Below the pieces are notes generated by a model. The model searched no databases. It had not been told where the DNA came from and saw only the letters and a program-made list of their open reading frames with translations. A stretch of 40,181 nt of DNA from a virus: positions 1 to 40,181 of the IMG/VR virus record IMGVR_UViG_3300037069_001029. One strand, 5' to 3'. Position 1 is the first letter of the stretch; each line of letters starts with the position of its first letter. This document shows, in pieces, positions 31,394-40,178 of the stretch. Both the position numbers and the translations under genes were made by a program.

Positions 31394-31582
31394 ATGCATT
31401 CATACTACGGATTACTACCTGAAATCTCAATTGCGCAACACAAGAAACTACTTAACTCATGGCTTGAATATCATAAAGAAGAACACATCAATCGATCTGT
31501 AAATCGAAAAGTCGTATTAACTCCACCTAAATCTTATGGCAGACGCCTAACAAAATCATTTTTCCATGTGGATGTTAAATAA
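31394..31582 (+). CDS. Hypothetical 62-aa protein
   Basis: 62 aa from ATG 31394; a longer reading from TTG 31364 has no better support. The ribosome site is weak. It is basic (HINRSVNRKVVLTPPKSYGR, then RLTKSFFHVDVK) with a helical N-terminus. It stands alone before the terminase operon. Function unknown. Confidence 0.45.
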   Translation: MHSYYGLLPEISIAQHKKLLNSWLEYHKEEHINRSVNRKVVLTPPKSYGRRLTKSFFHVDVK

Positions 31583-31652
31583 TTTCATGGACTATAAGTG
31601 GCCATGTTATTAGAATACTATTTGTGCAACTGGAGTATAAAGAGGAATTCAA

Positions 31653-31760
31653 ATGGCTAAGAGTAAGTTTAAACCGATCTCATTTGACGAACTGCATAAG
31701 CTTAAAGAAAAGTTGCCTCCTGCGCAACAACCACAAAAACAACCGGGGACAATATGCTAA
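31653..31760 (+). CDS. Hypothetical 35-aa protein
   Basis: 35 aa. A strong ribosome site (AGAGGAATTCAA) precedes ATG 31653. The C-terminus is Pro/Gln/Lys-rich (PPAQQPQKQPGTIC). It overlaps the next gene by 7 nt in another frame. Too small for the usual ORF cut-off but well signalled. Function unknown. Confidence 0.5.
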   Translation: MAKSKFKPISFDELHKLKEKLPPAQQPQKQPGTIC

Positions 31761-31954
31761 AGAAATGCGATAGCTGCAATGGACAGAAGAAAATAACTGG
31801 ATTGGGAATGTTGATGCATGATTGTAAACCATGTAGCGGGATTGGTTGGATCGATGAATTGCCTGTAACTGAAACTCCTGTAGTACTTGAAGTTAAAATA
31901 GCTAAGTCTGCAGCGCCAATAAAGCGTGCGAAAACATCCCGGAGCAAAAAATAA
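31754..31954 (+). CDS. DnaJ-type zinc-finger-like 66-aa protein
   Basis: 66 aa. CDSCNGQKKITGLGM and CKPCSGIGW form two CxxCxGxG-like knuckles as in the zinc domain of DnaJ and similar small phage proteins. The C-terminal 20 residues are basic (AAPIKRAKTSRSKK). It starts in a 7-nt overlap and ends in TAATG, in the operon leading to terminase. Confidence 0.6.
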   Translation: MLKKCDSCNGQKKITGLGMLMHDCKPCSGIGWIDELPVTETPVVLEVKIAKSAAPIKRAKTSRSKK

Positions 31955-32205
31955 TGGCTGGTGAATATATAAATTGTGGTTGTCCTACCGATGTGATTAT
32001 CACTACTAAAGAAGGTCTTAAACAAGGTGTTGAAGAGCATTTGAGTTCATGCGTTTACAGTGCTGATAAAGCATCAGATGAACTCCATGCTCGAGTAGTT
32101 GAATTAGAATTACGTGCAGATAGATTGGAAGAAGAATTGCATAGTTATTTGCAAAATTCGGTAGCAAAATCCGAAGCTTTCTGGAAACGGTGGTTCAATC
32201 TATGA
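31954..32205 (+). CDS. Hypothetical coiled-coil 83-aa protein
   Basis: 83 aa, start in TAATG and end in ATGA overlap with the terminase small subunit. The first 30 residues have CGC and a SC pair that could bind a metal. Residues about 37-80 form a coiled coil (HARVVELELRADRLEEELHS) with aromatic end (FWKRWFNL). Possibly a packaging or terminase-associated factor by position. Not recognised. Confidence 0.5.
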   Translation: MAGEYINCGCPTDVIITTKEGLKQGVEEHLSSCVYSADKASDELHARVVELELRADRLEEELHSYLQNSVAKSEAFWKRWFNL

Positions 32206-32648
32206 CAAGACCTCGCAAACCAAATCCATTTAACAATATGAACAGACGTAAAGATATTACGTTGACGACGAAGCAACAAAAGTTTGTTAATGCGTATATA
32301 TCTAATCCTGATACAGCGCATGCTGTTAGAGCTGCAGGATACAACACTAAGTATCCAACACAAATGGCAAGTCAGCTATTAGCATTACCACACGTTAGAA
32401 CTGAAATAGAGCGTCGTAGGCGTGCGATGGACATGACTAGCGCATTGACCTACGAACGTAAGTTAAAAATGGTTGAGGAAGCCTTAACAGAGACTCACGC
32501 TGATAAAGATTGGCAGCCATTTGTTCAGATCATTAAAGTTGCTAACGACATGCAAGGTCATAACGCACCTAAAGAGCAGGTTAATCTCAACATTAACGAG
32601 TCCATAAAATCAGTTAAAGATGCCAGGATTAAATACAAAGAATATTAA
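32202..32648 (+). CDS. Terminase small subunit
   Basis: 148 aa, start ATG 32202 overlapping the preceding stop (ATGA). The HTH-like LTTKQQKFVNAYISNPDTAH, then AVRAAGYNTKYPTQMASQLL and ALPHVRTEIERRR, is the signature of the Terminase_2/TerS family: a ring-forming subunit that recognises the packaging site on concatemeric DNA and loads the large subunit. Residues 85-148 form a helical oligomerisation and TerL-contact tail. It lies next to the large-subunit gene, as is nearly universal. Confidence 0.88.
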   Translation: MTRPRKPNPFNNMNRRKDITLTTKQQKFVNAYISNPDTAHAVRAAGYNTKYPTQMASQLLALPHVRTEIERRRRAMDMTSALTYERKLKMVEEALTETHADKDWQPFVQIIKVANDMQGHNAPKEQVNLNINESIKSVKDARIKYKEY

Positions 32649-32663
32649 CCCTAAGGATGCTAC

Positions 32664-34205
32664 GTGGTTGACGCAACGCAAGCGGAACATATTGCTCTAC
32701 GAAATGAGTTACTTAGCTCATTGCTTGAGTTTACGCGCACATTTTATCTTTTGCGAACAGGCAGAAAGTTTGAACTTAGCAAACCTCTTGGACGTGAATC
32801 GCATTATATTTCTATTTGTCGGGCACTCGTTAAAGTAATCACGGGTGAGACTAAGCGCTTAATCATTAATGTCCCGCCTCGTCATGCAAAAACCGAATTG
32901 CTAATCCACTTTGTATCATGGGCAATGGCTCAGTTCCCTGATTCTAATTTTATTTACGTCAGTTATTCACTCTCCCTTGCTAAGCGTCAAACACAGACTA
33001 TTAGGCAGATTATGCAAATGCCTCAGTATCGCGATATATTCGACGTTAATCTCAAAGAAGATTCAGCTGCTAAAGATAATTTTGAAACAACCGATAATGG
33101 CTCCGTGTACGCTGCTGGAGCAGCAGGTACCATTACAGGTCGTGGTTGCGGAATAAAGGGCGCTATGAGATTCGGAGGCGCCTTCCTGATGGATGATATG
33201 CATAAGCCTGATGAAGTTAATTCAGATAAGGTTCGTGAGGGCGTGATTGAATGGTTTTATAACACTGCGCAGAGTCGTTTAAACGATCGTGATACGCCTA
33301 TTATATTTATTGGTCAGCGATTACATGAAGCAGATCTTCCAGCACATTTAATTAGTACAGGTGATTGGGAAACATTGATATTGCCTGCGTTAGATAAAGC
33401 TGGGAATGCATTAAATCCTGAAATGCACGATGTTAAAGCTTTGCTTAAGATGAAAGAAGAAAATCCATACGTATATGCAGCTCAATATCAGCAAGATCCT
33501 CAACCTGCTGGCGGTGGTATATTTAAGCCTGAATGGTTTTATTTGACTGAACCTGAGCAAGAGCCAGAGATACTTGCTACATTTATTACGGCGGACACAG
33601 CAGAAACCGATAAAAGCTATAACGATGCTACCGTGTTTTCATTCTTCGGTATCTACAAAATATTCCATGGCGACATTGAGACAGATACTTATGGTTTGCA
33701 TTGGATTAACTGCATTGAGATACGCGTTGAACCTAAAGATCTTGAATCAGAGTTCATGGCTTTTTATGCAGGATGTATGCGTTATAAAGTTAAACCGATG
33801 ATTGCAGCCATTGAAAAGAAATCAACTGGGGTGACATTGTTATCAGTATTAAAAAAAGTTAGAGGACTGAGATTAATTGAAATAGAGCGCACCAAGTCGT
33901 CTGGAAGTAAAACCACACGATTCTTGGAGATACAACCTATCGTAGCTTCTAGGTATATTTCCTTGCCTGAAGATGGCAAGCATACCCAAATGTGCTTGGA
34001 GCATATGCGTAAGATTTCTGCAAATGATTCGCACCGTCATGATGATATTTGTGACACACTCACTGATGCTATAAAACTTGCGTTAATAGATCGTGTGATC
34101 ATCAACAGTCTTGCTGTTAAACCGCAATACGATAAAGCAGCACAAATAGTAATGGGTAATTTTAATAAGATTACCCAGTTAAAGCAGCTAAGGAATAGCT
34201 ATTAA
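32664..34205 (+). CDS. Terminase large subunit (ATPase-nuclease)
   Basis: 513 aa. GTG 32664 is preceded by AAGGA (32653-32657). The ATPase domain has Walker A VPPRHAKTE (V70-E78) and Walker B with AFLMDD (Asp177/Asp178). The RNase H-like nuclease has Asp311 in TADTAETD, Glu384 in AAIEKKSTG and Asp460/Asp461 in RHDDICDTL, the usual three-acid metal site. It packages the genome into proheads and makes the headful cut, fitting the circular permutation. Confidence 0.93.
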   Translation: MVDATQAEHIALRNELLSSLLEFTRTFYLLRTGRKFELSKPLGRESHYISICRALVKVITGETKRLIINVPPRHAKTELLIHFVSWAMAQFPDSNFIYVSYSLSLAKRQTQTIRQIMQMPQYRDIFDVNLKEDSAAKDNFETTDNGSVYAAGAAGTITGRGCGIKGAMRFGGAFLMDDMHKPDEVNSDKVREGVIEWFYNTAQSRLNDRDTPIIFIGQRLHEADLPAHLISTGDWETLILPALDKAGNALNPEMHDVKALLKMKEENPYVYAAQYQQDPQPAGGGIFKPEWFYLTEPEQEPEILATFITADTAETDKSYNDATVFSFFGIYKIFHGDIETDTYGLHWINCIEIRVEPKDLESEFMAFYAGCMRYKVKPMIAAIEKKSTGVTLLSVLKKVRGLRLIEIERTKSSGSKTTRFLEIQPIVASRYISLPEDGKHTQMCLEHMRKISANDSHRHDDICDTLTDAIKLALIDRVIINSLAVKPQYDKAAQIVMGNFNKITQLKQLRNSY

Positions 34206-34230
34206 TGTACATACATAAAGGAATATTGAC

Positions 34231-36336
34231 ATGGCAGTCGCTCAGACGTATCAAAACGAACTAAGTCGTATTAAAGATAATGTTGAAAAGTCATACCTAT
34301 CATTCAGACCTAATTATGAACGTTTCAGTAAGTTTCGTAAGTTTGTCTTTGAGTCATCGCTCACTAATGCAGATCGTGAAATCCTACAAACCAGAGGCAT
34401 TCCAGACTTAGAATTTAACGTGTTGGAAAGCTTTGTATCACGGTTACGTGGTGAATTCAGTAAGCAAGAACCTTCTATTTCTGTGATGGCAGATGATGGT
34501 GCTGAAGTTGATCCACAGGTGATTAATGTTGTTGAGGCGCATATACGTCACATCATTAATGACGCTAACAAAGAAGGTTGTGAGTACAATGTTTACACAG
34601 ATACGCTGTCAGGTGGCTTCAGCGTACTTAAAGTTTGGACAGAATATGCTCATTCAATGTCACACAATCAAATCATTAAGGTTGGGCGTGTATTTGATCC
34701 TATTCTTTGCGGCTTCGACCCTCTAGCGCGCAATCCTTCAAAGTCGGATGGTAGATTTTGTTTCGAGTTGTATCCCAAATCTTGTGAAGAGTTTGAGAAA
34801 GAAAACCCAGGCGTGGATCTGAAAGGGATTCAATTCTCGCGTAGTTTAGAAGGATTCAACTGGGGTTATACGAACCAGCGTGAAGACATATTATTGATTT
34901 GTGATTACTACGAGCGCAAGAAGAAACGCACAAAGATTGTTCAGGTAGTAAATGGCAAATCAATGACTGAAAAGGACTATAAAAAGTTCGTGGAAGATTG
35001 GGAAGCTGAAGGTCATATAGAGCAAGCTCCAGGAATCGTTGGTAAGCCGCGTTGGACAGACATTGAAACTATTTGTCGTTATAGATTCATAGAAAATAAG
35101 ATGATCGATTACGTTGAAACAGATTTCAAATATTTACCATTGGTGTTTGTTGACGGTAATTCTATTTATTTACGTAATTCAACGAATGCTTCTGTTGAGC
35201 AAATGACACGTCCGTATGTTTACCACGCTATGGGTATTCAGCGTTTGAAGAACTTTGCTGGTCAGTCTCTTGCAAATGAACTTGAGAACACAGTGCAGCA
35301 TAAGTTTATGATCACTGAAGAAGCATTGCCTGATGGTCCTTGGTTGAACGCATATACTAACCCACAAGTTCAGCAAGTATTAGTATCTAAGGGATTTAAA
35401 GACAATGACCCTAATGTCCCATTGCCACCACCAATGCCAGTTCCACGAGTCCCAGCGCCACCTGAAATAGCACAAACATTTACGTTATCTGATCAGATGA
35501 CACAGGCGATATTGGGTTCATACGATGCTTCATTAGGTATCAACGATAATCAGTTATCAGGTATAGCTATTGTTGAAGGTGCGACACAGTCTAACGCCGC
35601 TGCAATGCCATATGTTGTAGGTAACATGCAGGGATGGAATCAAGTAGCACAGATATTGATTGATCTTATTCCTAAGTATTACAAAACACCTAGAACGATT
35701 CCTGTTGTTGGTATAGATGGTAAAAAGACCTATCAGAAGATCAATCAAGACAATGGAATTGACATTAATTACGATGAAAATGCACTTCAGGTTAAAGTTG
35801 AAGCAGGGGTTAACTTTGCGATACAGAAATCACGTGCTTTACAGCAAATTATAGCTATGATGCAAGCTTCACCTTTATTTGCGCAGTTTATGAACCAGGA
35901 AGGTTTAGAGGTGTTGTTGGATAACATTGAAATCAGAGGCATAGATCAGTTGAAGCAAATGGCTCAACAGTTCATGCAGAAGATGCAACAAATGCAGCAA
36001 CAGCAACAACAGATGGCACAGCAAGCTCAGCAGAATAATCCTGCGATGCTTAAGGTGCAGAACGAACGAATGAAGATGGAAGAGGATGCTAAGCAGCATG
36101 AGATCGATACCAAGATTAAGTTGCTTGAATTGCATCAGAAAGAAGAGCAAGTGAAGATAGAAGCCGCTGTAATGTTAGATAAAGCGCAGGCTGAGAAAGC
36201 ACGTGCAGCTGCTGATCTCGGTATGCGTGCAGCCGATATGTCTCACAAGCATGCAAAAGAGCATAGAGAGCTTAATCATAAAGTTGATATAGATCATAAA
36301 CAGTTAGCAAGTAAAACTTCACCACTTAAGGAGTAA
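34231..36336 (+). CDS. P22-type portal protein
   Basis: 701 aa, near the 725 aa of P22 gp1. It forms the dodecameric ring through which DNA enters and leaves. The N-terminal two-thirds are typical portal alpha/beta sequence (RGIPDLEFNVLESFVSRLRG near 52; GFDPLARNPSKSDGRFCFEL near 165). From about 575 it becomes a long Gln/Lys-rich helix (MAQQFMQKMQQMQQQQQQMA), matching the C-terminal coiled-coil barrel of P22-type portals. ATG 34231 has AAAGGAA upstream. Confidence 0.88.
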   Translation: MAVAQTYQNELSRIKDNVEKSYLSFRPNYERFSKFRKFVFESSLTNADREILQTRGIPDLEFNVLESFVSRLRGEFSKQEPSISVMADDGAEVDPQVINVVEAHIRHIINDANKEGCEYNVYTDTLSGGFSVLKVWTEYAHSMSHNQIIKVGRVFDPILCGFDPLARNPSKSDGRFCFELYPKSCEEFEKENPGVDLKGIQFSRSLEGFNWGYTNQREDILLICDYYERKKKRTKIVQVVNGKSMTEKDYKKFVEDWEAEGHIEQAPGIVGKPRWTDIETICRYRFIENKMIDYVETDFKYLPLVFVDGNSIYLRNSTNASVEQMTRPYVYHAMGIQRLKNFAGQSLANELENTVQHKFMITEEALPDGPWLNAYTNPQVQQVLVSKGFKDNDPNVPLPPPMPVPRVPAPPEIAQTFTLSDQMTQAILGSYDASLGINDNQLSGIAIVEGATQSNAAAMPYVVGNMQGWNQVAQILIDLIPKYYKTPRTIPVVGIDGKKTYQKINQDNGIDINYDENALQVKVEAGVNFAIQKSRALQQIIAMMQASPLFAQFMNQEGLEVLLDNIEIRGIDQLKQMAQQFMQKMQQMQQQQQQMAQQAQQNNPAMLKVQNERMKMEEDAKQHEIDTKIKLLELHQKEEQVKIEAAVMLDKAQAEKARAAADLGMRAADMSHKHAKEHRELNHKVDIDHKQLASKTSPLKE

Positions 36337-36341
36337 TAAGC

Positions 36342-36593
36342 ATGACGGTAGAGATAATTGAACTTCGTGATTCACAACGTGTATTGATTAGCGAAATGAT
36401 TCCGCATTTTAATTCATTGTATGAAATATTAAACAAATGTGAACAAACGTCGGATGCTAACTACACTAGCTACAAATTGAAAGATGCATTGGTATGGATG
36501 AATGCAACGATTACATCTAGCTTAAAAGATCCAGAACCAGTATCGCCAGAAGTTGCAAAACCTGTTGAAGGTGAGGTTATTAGTGCGGCGTAA
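36342..36593 (+). CDS. Hypothetical 83-aa protein after portal
   Basis: 83 aa, ATG 36342 with AAGGAG upstream. Helical first half (SEMIPHFNSLYEILNKCEQT) and an acidic Pro/Glu/Val tail (PEPVSPEVAKPVEGEV). It overlaps the next gene by 11 nt. In P22 the gene between portal and coat is scaffold, so this and the next gene are additions. Function unknown. Confidence 0.55.
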   Translation: MTVEIIELRDSQRVLISEMIPHFNSLYEILNKCEQTSDANYTSYKLKDALVWMNATITSSLKDPEPVSPEVAKPVEGEVISAA

Positions 36594-36888
36594 GATAGAT
36601 CAAGACATCGTCAATGCTTACGTTAAAGTGTCGGAAGAATGCGCTGACTACATACGTAAGCAATTGATTGAGCCTAAAAACGTAGCTGAAAAGTATAAGC
36701 GTGCGTTAAAAGCCTTGCGCAATCATTTGAATGTGCAGGGCTGGCGCATGCCTAAGCCTAAATGGAAGTTTGATCAACGCGATACGTCGACATGGATTTA
36801 TTCGGATGTAGAGATTACTCATACAGGTTCGAAGCAAACATATCGAGGCGCTATGTTAAACCCAGGGTTTAGATTTCATCGCCGTTAG
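36583..36888 (+). CDS. Hypothetical 101-aa basic protein
   Basis: 101 aa from GTG 36583, which has GAGGT nearby; longer readings start inside the previous gene. Helical YVKVSEECADYIRKQLIEPK followed by KALRNHLNVQGWRMPKPKWK and a strand-rich end (TGSKQTYRGAMLNPGFRFHR). Its compact, basic composition suggests binding to nucleic acid or another virion protein. Not recognised. Confidence 0.5.
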   Translation: MRRKIDQDIVNAYVKVSEECADYIRKQLIEPKNVAEKYKRALKALRNHLNVQGWRMPKPKWKFDQRDTSTWIYSDVEITHTGSKQTYRGAMLNPGFRFHRR

Positions 36889-36910
36889 CCATAAAAAAGC
36901 ACAATCAGTA

Positions 36911-36939
36911 TTGTTAGCTACCACGTTTTAGAGTATATA
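36911..36939 (+). promoter_or_regulatory. Probable sigma70 promoter for scaffold-coat
   Basis: TTGTTA (36911-36916), 17-nt spacer, TATATA (36934-36939), in a 153-nt gene-free stretch (36889-37041) before the scaffold gene. It would give a separate, strong head-protein message. The rest of the stretch shows only small hairpins. Confidence 0.55.
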
Positions 36940-37041
36940 TTACTCAGTAAGGCAGCTATGCCGTAAAAATAGCCGTATACACTACGATAAGTGGTGAAAC
37001 CGTGACACGGGTCAATAGTCTGATAGGGAATATGGCTGATT

Positions 37042-37818
37042 ATGGATCAAATAGCCGAAAATGGACAAGAAGCACAGGATTTACAGGAACAACCAGCGTT
37101 AAACAATGAACCCGTTGCGAAAGCTCCGGAGAAAATGCTACCGCAGTCAATGGTTGATAAGTTGATACATGCTAGAACTAAAGATGTATCTGCAAAAGCT
37201 TACGAAAAGGGAATGAGAGACGCTATGGAACAATTGCAAGCTCAGCAACAACCAGCAATGCAACCACAACAAGCAGCACAGCCAACCTCTATGGGCGGCA
37301 TGCAACAATTATCCCCTGATCAAATCACCCAAATGATAAATGAAGTAGCAGATCGCAAGGTTCAAGATAAACATCAAGAACTCTTGCAATCGCATATGCA
37401 ACAACAACGCGAAGCAGATGCTATGCGTGTTGCTAATGAATTCGTTGGAAAAATGCAGGCTGGTCATGAAAAATACCCTGACTTCGCTCAGACTGTTGGC
37501 AAATTAGAGCTCGCAAAGCTATCTGACATCGTACGCTTAGCAAATGGTGCTGAGAATACAGCAGATGTGATGTATGAGCTTGCTAAGAACCCGCACAAGA
37601 TCGTCACGCTTCAGGCGCTGATTGATCACCCTGGTTTACAGCATTTAGCTCACTCTGAAATGCAAAGATTATCTGACTCGATCAAGACGAACGAGCAGGC
37701 ATCTAAAGCACCATCGGCAAATGAACCGTTATCTCGCATACAACCATCAAGCGTTGGCACGGATAACGGTGAACGAACGGTAAAGGATTACCGCAAACAA
37801 CCTTGGTTGAGAGCGTAA
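37042..37818 (+). CDS. Scaffolding protein (P22 gp8-like)
   Basis: 258 aa (P22 gp8 is 303 aa), between portal and coat as in P22. Highly charged, helical and Gln-rich (MEQLQAQQQPAMQPQQAAQP) with a basic C-terminus (ERTVKDYRKQPWLRA) suited to coat binding. Its central LSPDQITQMINEVADRKVQD forms a coiled coil. It guides prohead assembly and is released before packaging. The ribosome site is weak, and ATG 37042 is the first reasonable start. Confidence 0.8.
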   Translation: MDQIAENGQEAQDLQEQPALNNEPVAKAPEKMLPQSMVDKLIHARTKDVSAKAYEKGMRDAMEQLQAQQQPAMQPQQAAQPTSMGGMQQLSPDQITQMINEVADRKVQDKHQELLQSHMQQQREADAMRVANEFVGKMQAGHEKYPDFAQTVGKLELAKLSDIVRLANGAENTADVMYELAKNPHKIVTLQALIDHPGLQHLAHSEMQRLSDSIKTNEQASKAPSANEPLSRIQPSSVGTDNGERTVKDYRKQPWLRA

Positions 37819-37876
37819 ATATCTAATACTTGAAGTGTAGCCGTTATCTCTAATTAATTTTTTTGGAGATTTAACA

Positions 37877-39205
37877 ATGGCTACGCCTACAAATATCTTG
37901 ACCCAGGTACAAACCTATCAAAAAGCTTCACTTGGCTTGTTGCAAAACATGTCACCATTTATTTCGATTGCTAATACTAAGTTTAAACAATTTGATCAAG
38001 TAACGGCCAATCTTGGCTCAAGCATCACGTTTGATTTACCACCACGTTTTACAACTGTTAATGGCTTAGTTGCTTCATGGCAGCCAGCTAACCAACGTTT
38101 GTTAACACTAAGTTGCGATCAAGCAGCTAATACCAGCTATGCTTTCACAGCGCAAGAACGCATTTTCAACGTTGATAAAGACACTGAATCCTACATGAAA
38201 GAATTTGGTAGATCAGCAGTTGCTGAATTAGCAACCTCCGCTGAAATCAACATTGCATTAAATGCAATCTCAGCTGTTCCAGTTAACACAGTTGTTAATG
38301 GTCAAACAGTCCCAACAGGTGCTTTGCATGTTGAGTCTGGTCCATACAGATTCTACGGAAATGGCTCTACAGCTATTAATAGCTATCAGCAGCTCCAACA
38401 AGCAGTTACAAATTTCAAAAATTTCGGGGCAGTTAAAGAAGGCATTAAAGTTATCCTTCCTGACACTATTATCCCAGCAATCGTTGGTAGCGGTTTAAAC
38501 CAATTTGCTCCAAGACGTAACGATGAAATCGCGATGTCATGGGAACTTGGGGAATTTGGATCACCAAGAGTTGAGTATCTACAATCCAACTTATTGCCAA
38601 TCCAAGTAGCTGGTAACGTTGGTAACAATGCAACTGTATTAACAGTTATATCAACCAATGATCCAACTGGTGCGAACATCACTCAAATCACATTCTCTGG
38701 CGCTTCCGCAAGTGATGCTAATGCGATTTTAAGTGGTGACCTTGGTCAGTTCTCAGATGGCGTTTCTGGTCATCCAAATCTTCGTTACTTAACATTCATT
38801 GGTCATCAACAATCCGCACAGCCAGTTCAATTCCGCGCAATTGCTAATGCAGCTGCTGACGGTTCTGGCCATGTTACGGTTAGCATTACACCTGCACTGT
38901 CTTCAGTTGCTGGCGCTAACCAAAACATCGCTTACAACATTGTTGCTGGCATGCAAGTTACGTTCTTACCAAGTCACAGAGCGGGTTTAATCATTGGTGG
39001 CGATTCATTGTTCTTAGCAATGCCAAAGCTCCCAGATCAATTCCCATATGCAACTTCTGCTGAATATGACGAAGAAACTGGTGTTTCGATGCGTATGACA
39101 TACGGTTCAGTATTTGGACAAAACCAAATGGGTATGATTAACGACTTAACATACGGTTCTGTGTTAGTTCCTGAGTACAGCATGCGTATTGCATTGCCTG
39201 TGTAG
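37877..39205 (+). CDS. Major capsid protein, P22-coat type
   Basis: 442 aa (P22 gp5 is 430 aa). ATG 37877 has TTGGAGATTT upstream. N-terminal MATPTNILTQVQTYQKASLG and SSITFDLPPRFTTVNGLVAS match the P22_CoatProtein pattern. The middle includes the inserted-domain region typical of this family (about 220-340, beta-rich) and the end has TYGSVFGQNQMGMINDLTYG followed by SVLVPEYSMRIALPV, the HK97-fold P-domain. This is the most diagnostic P22-like gene in the window. Confidence 0.88.
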   Translation: MATPTNILTQVQTYQKASLGLLQNMSPFISIANTKFKQFDQVTANLGSSITFDLPPRFTTVNGLVASWQPANQRLLTLSCDQAANTSYAFTAQERIFNVDKDTESYMKEFGRSAVAELATSAEINIALNAISAVPVNTVVNGQTVPTGALHVESGPYRFYGNGSTAINSYQQLQQAVTNFKNFGAVKEGIKVILPDTIIPAIVGSGLNQFAPRRNDEIAMSWELGEFGSPRVEYLQSNLLPIQVAGNVGNNATVLTVISTNDPTGANITQITFSGASASDANAILSGDLGQFSDGVSGHPNLRYLTFIGHQQSAQPVQFRAIANAAADGSGHVTVSITPALSSVAGANQNIAYNIVAGMQVTFLPSHRAGLIIGGDSLFLAMPKLPDQFPYATSAEYDEETGVSMRMTYGSVFGQNQMGMINDLTYGSVLVPEYSMRIALPV

Positions 39206-39217
39206 TGACAAAGGATT

Positions 39218-39235
39218 GGGGGTGTAAAAGCCCCC
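39218..39235 (+). terminator. GC hairpin after coat gene (attenuator-like)
   Basis: GGGGG-TGTAAAAG-CCCCC, just after the coat stop. No T run follows, so it would stabilise the coat message 3' end or attenuate readthrough rather than stop all transcription. That fits a need for more coat than downstream tail proteins. Confidence 0.55.
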
Positions 39236-39266
39236 TAATTGAACTTAATTTAAAAGGATTTTAGAT

Positions 39267-40034
39267 ATGACTACTAACTTATCTCAGCTCGAAAACGCAG
39301 CATTTTTATATGTAAATGGTCTGCAATTGTCTTGGACTAGCAATACTACATTAACTATTGCACCAGGTATTTGCCGCGACAGCACTAATGCTGAAGATCT
39401 TAACCTTGGCGGTTATGGTTCTAGCGCACCTGTTAACACAGTTGTTAACAGCGCCATCAATGGTGTTAATGGTTTAGATACTGGAGCTGTTGCAAATGCT
39501 ACTTGGTATGCTGTTTACGTTATTGGTGATGCTTCTGGTTACAAACCAACTGGAACATTGCTATCTGCTTCAGCAACTGCACCTACTTTGCCAGCTGGAT
39601 ACAACGTATTCCGTCAAATTGGTTGGGCATTAACTGATGGTTCTGCACACTTCTTAAAGTTCTATACTGTTGGTAACGCAGGCGTTCGTCAACATCATTG
39701 GGATTCGATGATTTCTGTGTTAGCAGCTGGTGTTGCTACTGCATTTACGGGTGTTAGCTGTTCAGCAGCTGTTCCGCCAGTAAATTCAACGGTTGTAACC
39801 TTCTATGCTGGTTTAACACCTGCAGTTGCTGGTGATGCTGCTAGTTTCCGTCCTACTGGCTCATCTGCTACTACAGTATTTGACATGACTGGTCTTGTTA
39901 CAACGCACTCGCAAGACTTGCAGTTCAAGATGTTAACCTTGTTGTCATCCGGAAATCCATCGCTTGACTACAAAGTTTCTTCTGGTTCTGACTCGTTAAA
40001 TCTGTCTGTGTTGTCGTTTGATTATTCACTCTAA
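39267..40034 (+). CDS. Virion surface protein after coat (decoration/fibre-like)
   Basis: 255 aa, ATG 39267 with AAAAGGA upstream. Beta-rich and fibre-like (LQLSWTSNTTLTIAPGICRD, GLDTGAVANATWYAVYVIGD) with a Ser/Thr/Gly-rich C-terminal half that could be a jelly-roll tip. Position between coat and gp4 suits a head-decoration or neck-fibre protein. P22 itself has no such gene there. Function inferred from context. Confidence 0.6.
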   Translation: MTTNLSQLENAAFLYVNGLQLSWTSNTTLTIAPGICRDSTNAEDLNLGGYGSSAPVNTVVNSAINGVNGLDTGAVANATWYAVYVIGDASGYKPTGTLLSASATAPTLPAGYNVFRQIGWALTDGSAHFLKFYTVGNAGVRQHHWDSMISVLAAGVATAFTGVSCSAAVPPVNSTVVTFYAGLTPAVAGDAASFRPTGSSATTVFDMTGLVTTHSQDLQFKMLTLLSSGNPSLDYKVSSGSDSLNLSVLSFDYSL

Positions 40035-40048
40035 TCAAATGTTAAGGG

Positions 40049-40076
40049 TATGCGTGGGCTAGTCGGTCCACGCATA
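40049..40076 (+). promoter_or_regulatory. Hairpin before gp4-like gene at the circular junction
   Basis: TATGCGTGG (40049-40057) and CCACGCATA (40068-40076) are exact complements with a 10-nt loop, one extra G-T pair possible. No T run follows. It lies about 20 nt before the ribosome site of the gp4-like gene. The first copy at the window's start is cut by the contig end. Confidence 0.6.
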
Positions 40077-40178
40077 ACAGCAAAGGAGTGCTACACATGT
40101 CATATCCAGCATCAAAGCTAATTACAAATTCTTATTATCTGTCTGGTGTTGTAGCCCGCGATTTGCAATCTGTATCAG
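40061..40178. repeat. Terminal direct repeat, right copy (circular overlap)
   Basis: Identical to 4-121; see that entry for the reading as circular assembly overlap. The last three bases of the window do not match. Confidence 0.9.
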
